Positions 54,409 through 63,854 of a stretch of DNA of 64,000 nt are shown here, in pieces. The DNA is taken from assembly GCA_017620155.1 (NCBI GenBank), contig JAFZQY010000071.1, forward strand, positions 60,542 through 124,541, given 5' to 3'. Numbering within the stretch: position 1 is the first letter of the stretch; each line of letters begins with the position of its first letter. The position numbers were made by a program, and so were the translations under genes. The notes below the pieces were generated by a model that searched no databases, was not told where the DNA came from, and saw only the letters and a program-made list of their open reading frames with translations. This stretch comes from Lachnospiraceae bacterium (GTDB lineage: Bacteria; Bacillota; Clostridia; Lachnospirales; Lachnospiraceae).

Positions 54409-54879
54409 ATGAGATACCACGACATTACCAAAGACGATATGAGAAACGGTCCCGGTCTTCGGGCCGTGCTGTGGGTATCGGGATGCGAACACCATTGTCC
54501 CGGATGCCAGAATCCCGTGACCTGGGATCCCGATGACGGACTTATGTTTGATGACAGAGCGCACGACGAGCTCATGGAGATTCTCGGACGGGATTACATA
54601 TCGGGGCTTACCTTGAGCGGAGGCGATCCGCTGTATCCGTCAAACCGCGATGAGATCACCGCACTTTGCCGCGAGGTAAAAAGCAGATGGCCCGAAAAAA
54701 CCATATGGCTATACACCGGCTATGATTATGCAGATGTCAAAGGCCTCGAAGTGATGAATTATATCGATACGGTCGTGGACGGACGCTACGAAGAAGATTT
54801 AAGGGATGTGAAACTCCACTGGAGGGGATCATCCAATCAGAAGATCATAAAAGTTGAACATGATGACAGGGAGGAATAA
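54409..54879 (+). CDS. nrdG: anaerobic ribonucleotide reductase activating protein
   Basis: 156-residue radical-SAM activase that installs the glycyl radical on NrdD. The 4Fe-4S motif is Cys26-x3-Cys30-x2-Cys33 (CEHHCPGC), followed by SGGDP for SAM binding. The ATG at 54409 is chosen because the protein then starts MRYHDITKDDMRNGPGLR, as in the family; the frame opens at 54328 inside nrdD. Its stop abuts the dut start with no gap. Confidence 0.96.
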   Translation: MRYHDITKDDMRNGPGLRAVLWVSGCEHHCPGCQNPVTWDPDDGLMFDDRAHDELMEILGRDYISGLTLSGGDPLYPSNRDEITALCREVKSRWPEKTIWLYTGYDYADVKGLEVMNYIDTVVDGRYEEDLRDVKLHWRGSSNQKIIKVEHDDREE

Positions 54880-55317
54880 ATGACTCAGACACTTGATATC
54901 AAGTATTTCAGTGATAAAATAGATAAGCTCGAATATATCGACGGAAAGTCCGACTGGATCGATCTGCGCGCTTCGGAAGAAGTCGAGTTTAAGTCGGGAG
55001 AGTTCAAACTGATCCCCCTCGGGATCGGAATAAGACTTCCCAAAGGCTACGAAGCGCATGTGGTTCCCCGCAGCTCCACATTCAAGAACTACGGACTCAT
55101 CCAGGCCAATCATATGGGCGTGATCGACTGCTCATATTGCGGCGACAATGATCAATGGTTCGTACCGATGATCGCCCTCAGGGACACCGTCGTGCACGTA
55201 AACGACCGCATCTGTCAGTTCAGGATCATGGAAAACCAGCCCGCGCTCGTTTTTAATGAGGTTGAACATCTCGATGCGGTAGACAGAGGCGGATTCGGGT
55301 CCACAGGCAAACAGTGA
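54880..55317 (+). CDS. dut: dUTP diphosphatase
   Basis: 145-residue trimeric dUTPase removing dUTP and making dUMP. All five motifs are seen: [42 protein letters not shown] and the C-terminal RGGFGSTG. It directly follows nrdG, linking it with dNTP production. Confidence 0.96.
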   Translation: MTQTLDIKYFSDKIDKLEYIDGKSDWIDLRASEEVEFKSGEFKLIPLGIGIRLPKGYEAHVVPRSSTFKNYGLIQANHMGVIDCSYCGDNDQWFVPMIALRDTVVHVNDRICQFRIMENQPALVFNEVEHLDAVDRGGFGSTGKQ

Positions 55318-55336
55318 TTCATATGGGAATACATAA

Positions 55337-56851
55337 ATGAGTATGCGTGGCATTGATACCGAAGTACGCAAGATAAGACGCAGAGTATTTGCCGAAGTCT
55401 CCAATCTGGCGTATGATTCGGAAAACTTAAAAGATGATATGGAAGCCCTGCCTTACAAGATAGTAAGGGAGGAGGACAGTACAGATTATGCCGGTATCTA
55501 TCGCAGGAGAGCGATAGTCAGAGAGCGTATGAGGCTTGCGATGGGACTGGGGCTTCGGCCCGAGAATGAACCCGTGCATCTGACGCAGGGGCTCGAGGAA
55601 TCCAATATCGGCGAGAAATACTATGAGCCTCCGCTCATGCAGGTAATTCCTTCGGCATGCAATGCCTGCCCGGAGAACATGTACAAAGTCACGGACAGAT
55701 GCATGGGCTGTACCGCTCATCCCTGTCAGGAAGTGTGCCCGAGAGGCGCCATATCCATGAAGGACGGCAAGTCCTTCATCGATCAGGAAAAATGCATCAA
55801 ATGCGGTAAATGCAAGTCCGTATGTCCCTATGATGCGATATCGCATCAGGTACGCCCGTGTTCTGCGGCCTGCGGCGTAAACGCCATCAAGAGCGATGAG
55901 AAGGGAAGGGCATATATAGATCCCGAGGTATGCGTATCATGCGGACAGTGCATGGTCAGCTGTCCTTTCGGGGCAGTAGCCGATAAATCACAGATCTTCC
56001 AGCTGATCAGAGCTCTTCAGACCGGGAAGGAGATCATAGCTCAGGTCGCTCCTTCTTTTGCGGGACAGTTTGGACCGAATGTAGACGGAGATAAACTGAA
56101 ATCGGCTCTTAAGCAGCTCGGTTTTTCGGAAGTATATGAAACGGCGATCGGCGCGGATTTGGGATGCATGACCGAAGCCGAACACTATGCGCATGAAGTT
56201 GCGACCGGCAATCAGGCGTTCGCACTTACGTCATGCTGCCCGAGCTGGTCCGTGCTCGCGAAGAAATTCTTCCCCGAGACGATAGATAAGATCTCCAATG
56301 CACTGACTCCCATGGTTGCGACGGCGCGCGTGATCAAACAGGAACATCCCGATGCGATGGTCGTATTCATCGGCCCCTGCGCATCCAAAAAGCTTGAAGC
56401 TTCCAGACGGACGATAAGATCCGATGTCGATTTCGTTATCACATTCGAAGAACTAACCGGTATGTTTGAATCCCGCCGGATACTTCTCGAAGAGATAGAG
56501 GCCATGGATAAGCTCGAAGGAGCAACGGGCGCCGGACGCGGATACGGCGTGGCAGGCGGTGTTGCGAGCGCGATCGAAAGATGCATACATGAGTATTATC
56601 CCGATGTGGATGTTCATATAGAACACGCCGAAGGCCTTAACGATTGCAAGAAGATGCTGATGCTTGCCAAAGCCGGCAAGAAGAACGGATGCCTGATAGA
56701 AGGAATGGCATGCCCCGGAGGCTGCATTGCCGGAGCGGGAACCAACGTGGATCTTAATGTTGCGGCCAAGGCCCTTCAGGGATTCGTGGAAGAGGCAGAC
56801 AAGGAACTGCCCGATTTTGATACAAGACAGGAGAGTATGAGCGACTTATGA
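55337..56851 (+). CDS. [FeFe]-hydrogenase-like protein with group-B-like motifs
   Basis: 504 residues. An N-terminal region with three ferredoxin-type clusters ([38 protein letters not shown] at about 123-210) precedes the H-cluster domain. The three signatures are TSCCPSW (298-304), GPCASKK (346-352) and EGMACPGGC (455-463), so all four H-cluster cysteines (300, 348, 459, 463) are kept. Ser in L1 and Gly in L2 differ from the group A forms TSCCPGW and MPCxxKK and recall group B, whose role is poorly known. No other hydrogenase subunit or maturase is in the window. Its stop overlaps the gltX start by 4 bases. Confidence 0.85.
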   Translation: MSMRGIDTEVRKIRRRVFAEVSNLAYDSENLKDDMEALPYKIVREEDSTDYAGIYRRRAIVRERMRLAMGLGLRPENEPVHLTQGLEESNIGEKYYEPPLMQVIPSACNACPENMYKVTDRCMGCTAHPCQEVCPRGAISMKDGKSFIDQEKCIKCGKCKSVCPYDAISHQVRPCSAACGVNAIKSDEKGRAYIDPEVCVSCGQCMVSCPFGAVADKSQIFQLIRALQTGKEIIAQVAPSFAGQFGPNVDGDKLKSALKQLGFSEVYETAIGADLGCMTEAEHYAHEVATGNQAFALTSCCPSWSVLAKKFFPETIDKISNALTPMVATARVIKQEHPDAMVVFIGPCASKKLEASRRTIRSDVDFVITFEELTGMFESRRILLEEIEAMDKLEGATGAGRGYGVAGGVASAIERCIHEYYPDVDVHIEHAEGLNDCKKMLMLAKAGKKNGCLIEGMACPGGCIAGAGTNVDLNVAAKALQGFVEEADKELPDFDTRQESMSDL

Positions 56852-58305
56852 GTACCGCAAAGATAAGAACAAGATATGCACCCAGTCCCACAGGAAAAAT
56901 GCATGTGGGCAACTTAAGATCGGCCCTCTATGAGTTTCTGATCGCCAAACATGACGGCGGAGACTTCATGCTCAGGATCGAGGATACCGACCAGGAGCGT
57001 TTCGTTGAGGGTGCGATTGACATCATATACAGAACGCTTGAGAAGACCGGACTAAAGCACGATGAAGGCCCCGATAAGGACGGCGGATACGGTCCTTATA
57101 TCCAGAGCGAGCGCATGAAGACCGGTATCTACATGAAGTATGCTAAGGAACTTATCGAGAAGGGTGAGGCATATTACTGCTTCTGCGATAAGGAGAGACT
57201 TGCAACGTTAAAGACCGAAGTAGTTGAGGGCAAGGAGATCAGCCTCTACGATAAGCACTGCCTGGGCCTGTCCAAAGAGGAGATCGAAGCCAATCTTGCG
57301 GCCGGCAAGCCTTTTGTCATAAGGCAGAATATCCCCAATGAGGGTTCGACTACTTTTACGGATGAGCTTTACGGTGATATAACTGTCGAGAATTCCGAGA
57401 TGGACGATATGATCCTGATCAAGTCCGACGGTTATCCCACTTATAACTTTGCCAATGTCGTGGACGACCATACGATGAACATCACCCACGTGGTGCGCGG
57501 AAACGAGTATCTGTCCTCATCTCCCAAGTATCAGAGGCTATATGATGCTTTCGGATGGCAGAGCCCCGTGTATGTTCACCTGCCGCTGATCACCGATGAA
57601 AATCACAAGAAACTCTCCAAACGGAGCGGACATTCTTCTTTTGAGGATCTGATCGATCAGGGCTTTGTGACTGAGGCTGTTGTCAATTACATCGCACTCT
57701 TGGGATGGAGCCCCGAGGATAACAGAGAGATATTCACTCTTGATGAACTTATTAAAGAGTTTGATTATCACAGGATCAGCAAGTCTCCGGCAGTATTTGA
57801 TATAGTGAAGCTTCGCTGGATGAACGGAGAGTACATCAAAGCCATGGACTTTGACAGGTTCTATGAGATGGCCGAGCCGTATTTAAAGAAGGCCATCACG
57901 AAGGACCTTGATTTAAAGAAGATCGCCGCCATGGTTAAGACACGTATAGAGGTATTCCCGGATATATGCGAGATGGTGGATTTCTTCGAGGAACTGCCCG
58001 AGTACGATACAGAGATGTATGTTCATAAGAAGATGAAGACCGATAAGGACTCTTCGCTCGCCGTGCTTAAGGATCTTAAGCCTGTGCTCGAAGCGCACGA
58101 CGATTATACCAATGATTCTCTTTACGAGCTGCTTCAGGGATACGCCGCTGAGCATGAGTACAAGAACGGTTTTGTATTATGGCCCGTCCGTACTGCGGTA
58201 TCCGGCAAGCAGATGACTCCTGCCGGCGCGACCGAGATCATGGAGATTATCGGCAAGGAAGAGACTCTGGCAAGAATCGATAAAGCGATAGAGATGCTCA
58301 GCTGA
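56848..58305 (+). CDS. gltX: glutamate-tRNA ligase
   Basis: 485-residue class I synthetase. The HIGH box is HVGN in [12 protein letters not shown], a normal GluRS variant, and the KMSKS box is KLSKR (255-259). The C-terminal anticodon-binding region is complete. It overlaps the hydrogenase-like gene by 4 bases (ATGA). Confidence 0.96.
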   Translation: MSTAKIRTRYAPSPTGKMHVGNLRSALYEFLIAKHDGGDFMLRIEDTDQERFVEGAIDIIYRTLEKTGLKHDEGPDKDGGYGPYIQSERMKTGIYMKYAKELIEKGEAYYCFCDKERLATLKTEVVEGKEISLYDKHCLGLSKEEIEANLAAGKPFVIRQNIPNEGSTTFTDELYGDITVENSEMDDMILIKSDGYPTYNFANVVDDHTMNITHVVRGNEYLSSSPKYQRLYDAFGWQSPVYVHLPLITDENHKKLSKRSGHSSFEDLIDQGFVTEAVVNYIALLGWSPEDNREIFTLDELIKEFDYHRISKSPAVFDIVKLRWMNGEYIKAMDFDRFYEMAEPYLKKAITKDLDLKKIAAMVKTRIEVFPDICEMVDFFEELPEYDTEMYVHKKMKTDKDSSLAVLKDLKPVLEAHDDYTNDSLYELLQGYAAEHEYKNGFVLWPVRTAVSGKQMTPAGATEIMEIIGKEETLARIDKAIEMLS

Positions 58306-58339
58306 TCTTTATCTCAGATTCAAAAAAGGATAATTAAAT

Positions 58340-60196
58340 ATGGCCAATATGAACCCGGACCAGCAGCGCGCCGTGAATTTTCGGGACGGAACGCTGCTGC
58401 TGTTGGCGGGGCCGGGGTCGGGTAAGACGACGGTGCTTACCCACCGCATCAGGGCGCTTATTGAAGCGGGAGTAAAGGATTCTGACATTCTGGTCATCAC
58501 CTTTACCAAGGCTGCGGCGCTTGAAATGCAGGAGAGATTTTTGCAGTTGATCGCTCCTGATGATGCGCAGGTTACCTTCGGTACCTTCCACGCTATTTTC
58601 TATTCAATCCTTAGAAACCACAGAGCTTATCGCAGAGTGGTTCCCATAAGTGAAAAAGACAAACTGAATATGATCCGAAGAGCGGTCGAGATGTGCGGCG
58701 TGAAAGACGAGTGCGCCGATTTTGATGATCTGATCGGAGCCTTAAGCCTCATAAGCTCGTGCAAGAATAACGGCAACGATCCGGATAACTTCGTGCAGGA
58801 CATGCTGGATAAAGAGGCCTTCATAAGCTTGTTTAAGGCATATCGCGGCTTGCTGGATGATTTCGGACTTATAGACTTCGATGACATGATCAATCTCTGC
58901 CTGGATCTGCTTAAGAGCGATGAGGAGTTCAGACATTACTGGCAGGGGCGTTTTAAGTATGTCCTGATCGATGAGTTCCAGGATATCTCGGCCAATCAGT
59001 ATGAGCTTGTTAAGCTTCTGGCTTATCCCGAGAACAACATATTTGCGGTGGGGGATGACGATCAGTCCATATATGCTTTTCGCGGTGCAAATGTTGCGCT
59101 GATGCGGAGCCTGCTTAAGGACATACCCGGAGCCGGGCAGGATGTGCTGTCGGTAAATTACAGGTCTTCAAGGGAGATTGTTTTGTTTGCCACGCAGGTG
59201 ATCAGCGCGAATACCGACAGATTTGAGAAGAAGATAGAGTCGGGAGGAGAAGCCGGAGAAAAGCCCTGTGTATGCGCATTTAAGAGCAAGGACGATCAGA
59301 ATGATCATATCATGGGACTGATCCGGAAAGCTTATCAGGGCAGCCTCACAGGGGCCGATATCGCCATACTTGTCCGCACCAACAGACAGGGCGCCGAGTA
59401 TGCTGCATATCTTCGGGCGAACGGCATAGAGTGCGAGTACAGCGATGATCATGTTCCTTTTTCGTCGATATATATCAGGGACATATGCGCATATATGGCC
59501 CTTGCATCGGGAGATAAGGGGAGGAGTACATATCTGCGCATAGTGAATAAGCCGCTCAGATATATAAAGCGTGATGCGATGCCGAGGGAGATCGTGGAGC
59601 GGACTGATCTGTTTAAGTATTATTCGTCGGACATGCATATGAGGAAGCGCATAGATGAGATGTTCCGCCATATCGACAGGATCCGGAACATGAGACCTCA
59701 CCTGGCTCTCAGGTATATATGCAATACGATCGGGTATGATGCTTATGTAAGAGAGAATGTGAACCGGGATAAATACAGGGAGTACATCGAGGAAAAGGAA
59801 GCGTTCCTCGTGCTGATAAAAGAGGCTGATAACTATCGGGAAGTTGAGGACTTGCTCGAAATCATCCGCGATAAAGCGAAAACGGTGTCAGGCACCAAAA
59901 AGAAAATGGTGCCTGGCACCGAAGCAGGCGGCGCAGTGGTGCCTGGCACCGGGGTGCGCATCATGACATACCACGGGTCGAAGGGGCTGGAGTTTGATAC
60001 CGTGATACTGCCTGATGTAAACGAGAATAAGATCCCTTCAAGATCGGCACATACACCGGCTGAGATAGAAGAGGAAAGGCGGATGTTCTACGTGGCAATA
60101 ACGAGGGCAAAAAAACATCTGCATATCCTTTTTCGTACCGATGAAAACCTAAAGTCCAGCAGGTTTCTTGCCGATATATTAAAACAGATGAAGTAG
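58340..60196 (+). CDS. UvrD/PcrA-type superfamily 1 DNA helicase
   Basis: 618 residues, short for UvrD/PcrA (about 720). Q-motif NPDQQRAV, Walker A GPGSGKT (24-30), FTKAAALEM, Walker B LIDEFQD (Asp211-Glu212), GDDDQSIYAFRGA, NYRSS, TYHGSKGLEFD and VAITRAKK are all present, so the motor should be active. The usual C-terminal tail is missing. Between about residues 515 and 538, just before the TYHGSKG motif, is an insert with Val-Ser-Gly-Thr and two Val-Pro-Gly-Thr units (524-527, 534-537) encoded by palindromic repeats (59884-59950). Probably a repair or recombination helicase. Confidence 0.9.
   Translation: MANMNPDQQRAVNFRDGTLLLLAGPGSGKTTVLTHRIRALIEAGVKDSDILVITFTKAAALEMQERFLQLIAPDDAQVTFGTFHAIFYSILRNHRAYRRVVPISEKDKLNMIRRAVEMCGVKDECADFDDLIGALSLISSCKNNGNDPDNFVQDMLDKEAFISLFKAYRGLLDDFGLIDFDDMINLCLDLLKSDEEFRHYWQGRFKYVLIDEFQDISANQYELVKLLAYPENNIFAVGDDDQSIYAFRGANVALMRSLLKDIPGAGQDVLSVNYRSSREIVLFATQVISANTDRFEKKIESGGEAGEKPCVCAFKSKDDQNDHIMGLIRKAYQGSLTGADIAILVRTNRQGAEYAAYLRANGIECEYSDDHVPFSSIYIRDICAYMALASGDKGRSTYLRIVNKPLRYIKRDAMPREIVERTDLFKYYSSDMHMRKRIDEMFRHIDRIRNMRPHLALRYICNTIGYDAYVRENVNRDKYREYIEEKEAFLVLIKEADNYREVEDLLEIIRDKAKTVSGTKKKMVPGTEAGGAVVPGTGVRIMTYHGSKGLEFDTVILPDVNENKIPSRSAHTPAEIEEERRMFYVAITRAKKHLHILFRTDENLKSSRFLADILKQMK
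59884..59950. repeat. array of GGTGCCTGGCACC palindromes inside the helicase gene
   Basis: Three units: GGTGTCAGGCACC (59884-59896, one mismatch), then two identical GGTGCCTGGCACC at 59908-59920 and 59938-59950, exactly 30 bases apart. In frame they give Val-Ser/Pro-Gly-Thr. The same element is found in tmcAL and the alpha/beta hydrolase. Confidence 0.85.
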
Positions 60197-60207
60197 GGTG
60201 TTTTATG

Positions 60208-60236
60208 TTGACATAATATACTCTATGAATTATAAT
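60208..60236 (+). promoter_or_regulatory. perfect consensus sigma-A promoter
   Basis: TTGACA (60208-60213), a 17-base spacer and TATAAT (60231-60236), the ideal sigma-A arrangement. The start would be near 60243, 29 bases before the small gene at 60272. Confidence 0.92.
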
Positions 60237-60271
60237 CAAATAGCCTGAAGAATTCTTATGGGAGGTTACTT

Positions 60272-60556
60272 ATGGGCGTAGGTGCAGTAGGAGCGATCGG
60301 AAGCGTAGCTTACGATCCGTATATTTACAACACCAGACAGATCAGTTCAGCCAGCCTTGATGCTGTTGATCGTATCTCTGATGACGCAACCAAGGGCGGC
60401 GTTGATTTTTCGGGTGTAAACAAAGCGGAAGAGCAGGTTAACGTCAATCCACTTAAGAAAGGCGAGACAGCTAATTTCGCAGATGTGCTCCTGAGTCAGA
60501 TGACGATGAGCCAGCTTCATCAGTCGCAGCTGTTAGGCGGCACTGCTGAAGAATGA
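60272..60556 (+). CDS. 94-residue protein of unknown function, strongly expressed by prediction
   Basis: Reads MGVGAVGAIGSVAYDPYIYNTRQIS at the start (first 15 residues Gly/Ala-rich), then polar, with AEEQVNVNPLKKGETANFADVLLSQM and a Gln/Leu-rich end. No membrane helix, signal or known motif. GGGAGG lies 7 bases before the ATG. The perfect consensus promoter and a dedicated terminator make it an independent, probably abundant transcript. I have the impression of similar small proteins in Lachnospiraceae but cannot name a family. Confidence 0.75.
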   Translation: MGVGAVGAIGSVAYDPYIYNTRQISSASLDAVDRISDDATKGGVDFSGVNKAEEQVNVNPLKKGETANFADVLLSQMTMSQLHQSQLLGGTAEE

Positions 60557-60570
60557 ACAAGTAGTAAATG

Positions 60571-60602
60571 GGGGTCACTGCTGATGCAGTGACCTTTTAT
60601 TA
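60571..60602 (+). terminator. rho-independent terminator of the 94-residue protein gene
   Basis: Perfect 9-pair stem GGTCACTGC (60573-60581) / GCAGTGACC (60586-60594) with loop TGAT, then TTTTATTAT. Confidence 0.9.
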
Positions 60603-60612
60603 TGTGGTTTTA

Positions 60613-60656
60613 AGAGCCATGCATTCTGTGAATGCTTCTTGACGGTGCGTGGCTCT
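60613..60656 (+). other. nested inverted repeat in the sortase leader
   Basis: An outer pair AGAGCCA (60613-60619) / TGGCTCT (60650-60656) encloses an inner hairpin GCATTC (60621-60626) / GAATGC (60630-60635) with loop TGT. It lies between the terminator at 60571-60602 and the sortase start and matches no riboswitch I know. Confidence 0.4.
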
Positions 60657-60676
60657 ATGTTATTACGAGGTATATC

Positions 60677-62062
60677 ATGCCCGGCGGAATGGTAGGCGGA
60701 CACAAGTTCACAGACGAAAAAGAATATAAAGCGGCCCTCGAAGACACAAGGCTGATCAACAGACTGCGTGCGCAGATCAATATGAATGATCCGGCGTCTG
60801 TACGTAAGCTTTACAGTTCCATGCAAAGCGGCGAGATACGTTTTCAGACCGCGGTCGGGCGCGAATTCGATGACGAACTCTATGATCTGATACAGACAAT
60901 GGAGAAGAACGGAGGAAAACTTCCGGGAAGCGATATGCCTGAAAAGACCAAACGCGAAAAAGGTGCGAAGCCACAGAAGCAGGCTAAAGTTTCAAAAGAA
61001 TCAAAGCTCGTTAAAACCGCCAAGGCATCAAAAAAAATAAAAGAAAAAGATGAATTAAGGGACGATGCGCTTACAAAAGAAGAGAAGATCAGGCGCGCCC
61101 AGAGAGCGATAAGAGATACGGAGACGGCAAGCATAACCGTCAGGAATCGGAACGAGGGCAGATATCTGCAACCGGCTGGGAATACCGGCAAGGATCTGGA
61201 TGCCGCAGCTGCCGAGATAATCCGCAAGTCCAATCTGCGTAACCGCATAATTTCCATATCTGCGGGCGTTGTTGCTACTGCCAGCCTTATCATTTTCATC
61301 ATCTACAGCAAATCGGCATATGAAAACCAGGCAGCCATGGATGAGCTCGCCTCGCTTAAAGGCACCGACCCCATAACGACGGAAATCGAGCAGAAACCTC
61401 TTTTTACACTGGCGGAAGAGGATGCGATACCCGAGATACTTGATGAGTATAAGAATGTCTATATCAAGAATAAATCCGTTATCGGATGGATAACGATCGA
61501 CGGAACCAACATAGATTATCCCGTGATGCAGACCGTCAATAACGAGTATTACCTGAATCACAATTTTGACGGAAAAGAGGACAACAACGGATCGATCTTC
61601 ATGGACTGCAACTGCAATGCGATGTTCAGGAGTACCAATCTGATCGTATACGGACATCACATGAAGTCCGGTAAGATGTTCGGTAATCTGAAAAAATACG
61701 AGTCAGAGGATTACTGTAAAGAACATAACCTGATCAAGTTCGATACGATATATGAAAAGGGGTTGTACGAAGTGATGTATGTTTTCCGCGATACTATCAA
61801 GGATGCGGGAAATGTAGGCTTCAAATACTATCAGTTCATCGATGTGGCTTCTGAAGAAGAGTTTGATTCAAATATGAACGCTATGGCCGAGATGAGCCTG
61901 TATGATACCGGAGTCACCGCGAAATACGGTGATCAGCTCCTTACCCTGTCAACATGTAACGGCTCGACATCGACAGCGCGTTTCGTCGTTGTTGCCAAAA
62001 GGATCCCGAATGATCAGGTCACATATGTATACGGAGATTCAGACAAAGATCAGGAAGAATGA
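60677..62062 (+). CDS. class B sortase with long basic cytoplasmic N-terminus
   Basis: From ATG 60677 (ACGAGGT upstream) the protein has 461 residues; the frame opens at 60632. Residues 1-185 are hydrophilic, with a lysine-rich middle (KPQKQAKVSKESKLVKTAK). One membrane helix lies at about 191-210. The sortase domain (250-445) has GWITIDGTNIDYPVMQ, the catalytic His in YGHHMKSG (327/328), Cys427 in LSTCNGS and Arg435 in STARFVVVAKR. The segment between the motifs (DTIKDAGNVGFKYYQF..) suits class B. It attaches surface proteins to the wall, but no sorting-signal substrate is encoded nearby. The very long cytoplasmic part is unusual. Confidence 0.9.
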   Translation: MPGGMVGGHKFTDEKEYKAALEDTRLINRLRAQINMNDPASVRKLYSSMQSGEIRFQTAVGREFDDELYDLIQTMEKNGGKLPGSDMPEKTKREKGAKPQKQAKVSKESKLVKTAKASKKIKEKDELRDDALTKEEKIRRAQRAIRDTETASITVRNRNEGRYLQPAGNTGKDLDAAAAEIIRKSNLRNRIISISAGVVATASLIIFIIYSKSAYENQAAMDELASLKGTDPITTEIEQKPLFTLAEEDAIPEILDEYKNVYIKNKSVIGWITIDGTNIDYPVMQTVNNEYYLNHNFDGKEDNNGSIFMDCNCNAMFRSTNLIVYGHHMKSGKMFGNLKKYESEDYCKEHNLIKFDTIYEKGLYEVMYVFRDTIKDAGNVGFKYYQFIDVASEEEFDSNMNAMAEMSLYDTGVTAKYGDQLLTLSTCNGSTSTARFVVVAKRIPNDQVTYVYGDSDKDQEE

Positions 62063-62094
62063 TCGGAACGAGCGCGGTTTACATAATACTGTGA

Positions 62095-62838
62095 TTATAT
62101 GATATCCAGGATGTCTGTAAGCGCTGTTATTCCATAAGTCTCTTTGATACCATCCAGATACTCTTTATCGTTATAGATTCCGTGTTCCCTGATAATGCGT
62201 GCGGTACGTACGGGCAGATCTGCGGATATGTGGAAATCCTTGGCCGGATTATCACCCACATATATCATTTCGGACGGATCTATTCCCAATTTCCCGGCAA
62301 TGACTTTAAACCCATGCGGATTGGGTTTTCTGAATCGTTCTCCGCCGAATTCGTCATTCAATATGATCGCATCAAACCATTTGTCCGGAGATGCGAGCTC
62401 TTGACCATCGTTTTCGGATCGGTTATCCGACTGCATAGCGGCAACTGCAAAATTGATCTTGTTCCACTGTCTCTGCGGATCACCGTCGGAGATGATGTCG
62501 GTAAGTATCCCTTTTTCTTTGAGAGCATTAAGCGTCGGATATACATCCGGATAGAAGGTGAGATTGGCGGGATGGTTTCTGTAAGCATCCACGAGGCTGA
62601 TGACCTCGTTTTTGGTATAAGCTATTCCGTATGAATCAAACAGCCGGTTAAAAGCATTGGCATAGGTATCTTTGGATAATTCCCAGAGCCGTTCGTTTAT
62701 CTCTTCGGCACTGACTCCGATCATTCTTGAAAGAAATACGGATACATATTTATATCCGCTCACAACGAATTCATACTCCGAAAGAAGAGTATCATCGAGG
62801 TCGAATATTACGGCTTTTATCTTTTTTTCTTTACTCAT
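62095..62838 (-). CDS. HAD-family hydrolase
   Basis: 247-residue haloacid-dehalogenase phosphatase. Motif I is DLDDTL (nucleophile Asp13, Asp15), motif II Ser in ISDGD, motif III Lys in RKPNPHGF and motif IV YVGDNPAKD. A C1-type cap lies between motifs I and II. An insert of about 15 residues (SDNRSENDGQELASPD) follows motif II. It lies 14 bases downstream of the ATP-grasp gene in a polysaccharide-type locus; the substrate is probably a sugar phosphate, by context only. Confidence 0.88.
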   Translation of the reverse strand: MSKEKKIKAVIFDLDDTLLSEYEFVVSGYKYVSVFLSRMIGVSAEEINERLWELSKDTYANAFNRLFDSYGIAYTKNEVISLVDAYRNHPANLTFYPDVYPTLNALKEKGILTDIISDGDPQRQWNKINFAVAAMQSDNRSENDGQELASPDKWFDAIILNDEFGGERFRKPNPHGFKVIAGKLGIDPSEMIYVGDNPAKDFHISADLPVRTARIIREHGIYNDKEYLDGIKETYGITALTDILDII

Positions 62839-62852
62839 GCTCTTATCCTGTA

Positions 62853-63854
62853 TCAGTTTTGTTTTTCGGGCTTGCCGTTCTCATCCAGCATGATCGATGC
62901 ATCGAATCTGAGGAAGGTGATGTTATCACGATAATCGGTGCTGCGGGTCAGCTTTTCGCAGCGGAGCAGGCGGTAGAGGTTTTCGCAGGAATCGGCACCC
63001 GCCTGTATCGACATCGGAGCTCCTCCGCCGAAACGGGGATTGATCTCGATGTATTCGATGCCTTTGGCCGTACGCATGCACTGGATCGTGATGTGGCCGA
63101 TGGGCTTAAGCTCGGTGAGCAGTCTGGTCACATCTGCCGTGATCTCATCGTCTTTTATGATCTTTCCTTTGGCGATCTCGCCGCTTCTGGTCGCAAGTCT
63201 TATACGCGGTACGATGGTGATGATATTTCCTTCAAAATCAAGGAAAGCATCAACGGTGTATTCCGTTCCCTGCATGAAATCCTGGATAATATATCGTCCC
63301 GCACCTATCAGTTCACGGTAGGTATCGAGTTCGGCCTTTGATTCCACGCGGAAAGCATTGATAGAAGATGAACCGTCGAGAGGCTTGATGAAGACGGGAT
63401 AGGAGATGTTGCCCGCTTCGATATCCTCATCGGTGATCATGCGCGGAACGAGGAAACCATGCTCCTCAAGCCACTTCTGTGTATGTATCTTATCCCTGCA
63501 TATGCCTATCACGTCATAAGAGGAAATGAGCACTTTAGCATTGGTTGCATTCTCTATCTCATCACGTCTGTCAGCGAGGAGCAGAAGTTCGGTATCGATA
63601 GTGGGAACGATCAGCGAGACATCATTTCTCCTGCAGATATCAATTATCGCATTGATGTAAGCATCATTCTCACGTATGAAAGGTACGATTTCGGGAACAT
63701 CCGCAAAGTACAGTGCAGGAGCCAGATCGCTCGCATCGGCGGCGATTATCTTTCCGTCGATCCCCAGACGATCCCTGGCAGCCTTAAAACAGTTGACCAG
63801 CTCGACTCTGCGTCCGGCAGAGAGTATAAGTATGTTGATGTTATTCTGCGTCAT
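62853..63854 (-). CDS. ATP-grasp ligase (CarB-like, polysaccharide-cluster type)
   Basis: 333 residues. An N-terminal pre-ATP-grasp Rossmann-like fold (NILILSAGRRVELVNCFK) is followed by the ATP-grasp domain, with YPVFIKPLDGSSS, the metal-binding YIEINPRFGGG, and HITIQC. Such proteins occur beside sugar transferases and HAD phosphatases in exopolysaccharide loci, where they probably add amino-acid-like groups to sugars. The ATG at 63854 has AGGAAGAG upstream and overlaps the sugar transferase stop by 14 bases. Confidence 0.88.
   Translation of the reverse strand: MTQNNINILILSAGRRVELVNCFKAARDRLGIDGKIIAADASDLAPALYFADVPEIVPFIRENDAYINAIIDICRRNDVSLIVPTIDTELLLLADRRDEIENATNAKVLISSYDVIGICRDKIHTQKWLEEHGFLVPRMITDEDIEAGNISYPVFIKPLDGSSSINAFRVESKAELDTYRELIGAGRYIIQDFMQGTEYTVDAFLDFEGNIITIVPRIRLATRSGEIAKGKIIKDDEITADVTRLLTELKPIGHITIQCMRTAKGIEYIEINPRFGGGAPMSIQAGADSCENLYRLLRCEKLTRSTDYRDNITFLRFDASIMLDENGKPEKQN

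Noticed and set aside
56890-56925. HVGN instead of HIGH in GltX
   Set aside because: This is an accepted variant of the class I signature in bacterial glutamyl-tRNA synthetases.
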